DNA from: Caulobacter sp. NIBR2454
GTDB lineage: Bacteria; Pseudomonadota; Alphaproteobacteria; Caulobacterales; Caulobacteraceae
NCBI RefSeq assembly: GCF_027474405.1
Contig: NZ_CP114871.1
Location: 1 to 64,000, forward strand
Length of the DNA stretch: 64,000 bases
Direction of reading: 5' to 3'
Below the pieces are notes generated by a model. That model saw only the letters and a program-made list of their open reading frames with translations, had not been told where the DNA came from and did no database searches. Shown here piece by piece: positions 63,066 to 64,000 of this stretch; position 1 is the first letter of the stretch; each line of letters begins with the position of its first letter. The position numbers were made by a program, and so were the translations under genes.

Positions 63066-63353
63066 ATTCGTCCGCTCCACTCGATATCAAGCCGCGCTTA
63101 CATAGAGCACGGACTAGCGCCGCCCCCGCGACCGGGATCGGGTCTATAACATGCCGCCGCCGCCGCCAAACAGGTTTCGCGTGGCCCAAGGGACACAGGC
63201 GACTGCCTGAATCGTGGTCAGACCACCCCTGGCGTGCGACTCACCGTTGACCCCGTCGTCTTGGCGTCTCAAATGCCTAGTATTACGCCGAACAAGCGGA
63301 GCCCTTCCGGACTCCGTGCGTTGGGCCAGTCGGGTAGGGAAATTCGGGTTGTC
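63066..63353. other. Divergent intergenic region DUF3576-ntrZ
   Basis: The 288-bp gap contains no gene that I can support. A CcrM site GACTC lies at 63239-63243, and a short GCC-repeat run (GCCGCCGCCGCCGCC) is near 63153. It should hold promoters for both genes, but no clear -35/-10 pair could be chosen. Confidence 0.4.
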
Positions 63354-63755
63354 ATGACCGCTATGCGCGTCATCTCCGCGGCGGCCGCCACGCTGATCCT
63401 CTTGGGATCGGCGGCGACGGCTCATGCCCAGCAGAAACGCAGCTCCGCGATCGCACCCGACGCCTTCACCGTTCGCGGCGATTTCGACTCCAAGGGCTCG
63501 CAGTTCGGCCCGCAGGCCGGCAAGAGCCTGAAGTGGGACGCCAACAAGGGCCGTTGGGGCCTGAAGCTGGACGTCGACCCCTCGCGCGTTCGCCCGACCA
63601 CCGACGTTGAAGCCGGCGCCTATTTCAAGGTGACCCCGACCCTGCGCGTCGGCGGCGCGGTCGGCATCGGCCAGCCCGACCAGGACAACGCCATGCGCAA
63701 GGCCCGCGAAGAGCCGGCGCCCCGCGTTCGTCTCGAGACCGCTCTGAAGTTCTAG
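63354..63755 (+). CDS. ntrZ: NtrZ-family periplasmic regulatory protein
   Basis: In Caulobacter, NtrZ is a periplasmic inhibitor of the NtrY sensor kinase. The 133-residue protein has a Sec signal peptide (cleavage after AHA at residue 25), then TVRGDFDSKGSQFGPQAGKS, LKWDANKGRWGLKLDV and AYFKVTPTLRVGGAVGIG, which fit NtrZ as I remember it. An ATG at 63363 is the alternative start. It shares a CTAG stop with the convergent thiE-like gene. No ntrX/ntrY is present here. Confidence 0.6.
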   Translation: MTAMRVISAAAATLILLGSAATAHAQQKRSSAIAPDAFTVRGDFDSKGSQFGPQAGKSLKWDANKGRWGLKLDVDPSRVRPTTDVEAGAYFKVTPTLRVGGAVGIGQPDQDNAMRKAREEPAPRVRLETALKF

Positions 63756-64000
63756 TCGGCCAATCCGCTGACGGCGGCCAGCCCGGCCGCCCCGCTGCCC
63801 CGCAGCTCTCCCACATTCTCCGCCTTCACCCCGCCCAGGGCGTAGAGCGGTATTTGCGACGCCTGGACCAGGGCGGCGAACCGCTCGACGCCCACGGCCG
63901 CGCCCGCCGACGGACTGTCGCTGGGAAAAACGGAAGAAACGATCGCGGCGTCCACGCCCGCCAGCGTCGCCGCCTCGATCGCGGCCTGTGAATGAGCGGC
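63752..64000 (-). CDS. Thiamine-phosphate synthase-like protein (C-terminal part, cut by window edge)
   Basis: The frame is open to the right edge of the window, so only the last 82 residues are seen. They show the TMP-synthase pattern: HSQAAIEAATLAGVDAAIVS, SSVFPSDSP, then YALGGVKAENVGELRGSGA and a final GLAAVSGLAD. This is ThiE or a ThiE-like TenI protein; thiamine-phosphate coupling is inferred. Confidence 0.75.
   Translation of the reverse strand, partial: AAHSQAAIEAATLAGVDAAIVSSVFPSDSPSAGAAVGVERFAALVQASQIPLYALGGVKAENVGELRGSGAAGLAAVSGLAD

Overview
The window reads as the origin-proximal part of an alphaproteobacterial chromosome of the Caulobacterales (Caulobacter/Phenylobacterium type). 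The evidence is: high GC; a DnaA with the short-linker Caulobacter architecture; a replication-origin region between a divergent PPPase-regulator gene and hemE that carries three perfect TTAA-N7-TTAA CtrA boxes; a parS-parAB centromere block; and single-gene signatures such as NtrZ, Tim44-like protein, HemJ and DUF6489. Base 1 is the start codon of dnaA, so the sequence was probably rotated to dnaA. Nearly all the DNA is coding (67 genes, one cut by the right edge). I see no tRNA or rRNA gene, insertion sequence, prophage or CRISPR array.

Layout. 1-8.4 kb: dnaA, alkB (opposite strand), dnaK-dnaJ, mutS. 8.4-16.4 kb: glnD, an SLC13/RCK-type transporter (opposite strand), murJ, trpS, a UspA protein. 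16.5-25 kb: PEBP protein, an Nfu-type scaffold, tsaB-rimI, fur, then a tightly coupled miaB-phoH-ybeY-corC-lnt run and an XRE regulator. 25-29.8 kb: metK with a structured leader, a TIGR02588/TIGR02587 pair, trmB, ppa, a MoeB/ThiF-type E1-like enzyme. 29.8-33.5 kb: hslV, an exported protein with an internal duplication, hslU, then an AraC-Ogt fusion and DUF2244. 34-39.2 kb: nth, a ~90-bp inverted repeat, adenosine kinase-like gene and hisB-hisH-hisA-hisF-hisE. 39.2-46.3 kb: mostly minus-strand genes (smr, mltA, tim44-like, hup, dnaQ, coaE, aroE, maf, PPPase regulator) with secB on plus. 46.3-46.8 kb: oriC. 46.8-58.4 kb: hemE-hemH-hemJ, rho, gst, mnmE, parS cluster, mnmG, rsmG, parA, parB, with a dienelactone hydrolase on minus. 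58.4-64 kb: holA, lptE, leuS and a DUF3576 lipoprotein on minus, ntrZ on plus, and the end of a thiE-like gene on minus.

How the parts fit: replication initiation (DnaA, oriC with CtrA and DnaA boxes), polymerase parts (DnaQ epsilon, HolA delta) and chromosome segregation (three perfect parS sites, ParA, ParB) sit together, with a consensus DnaA box between two of the parS sites. The rest is translation and tRNA modification, proteostasis (DnaKJ, HslVU), envelope assembly (Lnt, MurJ, LptE, MltA), heme and histidine synthesis, and DNA repair. Most genes are packed by 1-4 bp stop/start overlaps, and seven convergent gene pairs end on shared stop-codon tetranucleotides (six of them CTAG). The less expected items are the exported protein between hslV and hslU, the DnaA box inside the parS cluster, the structured metK leader, and the block of genes from dnaA to metK transcribed toward oriC.
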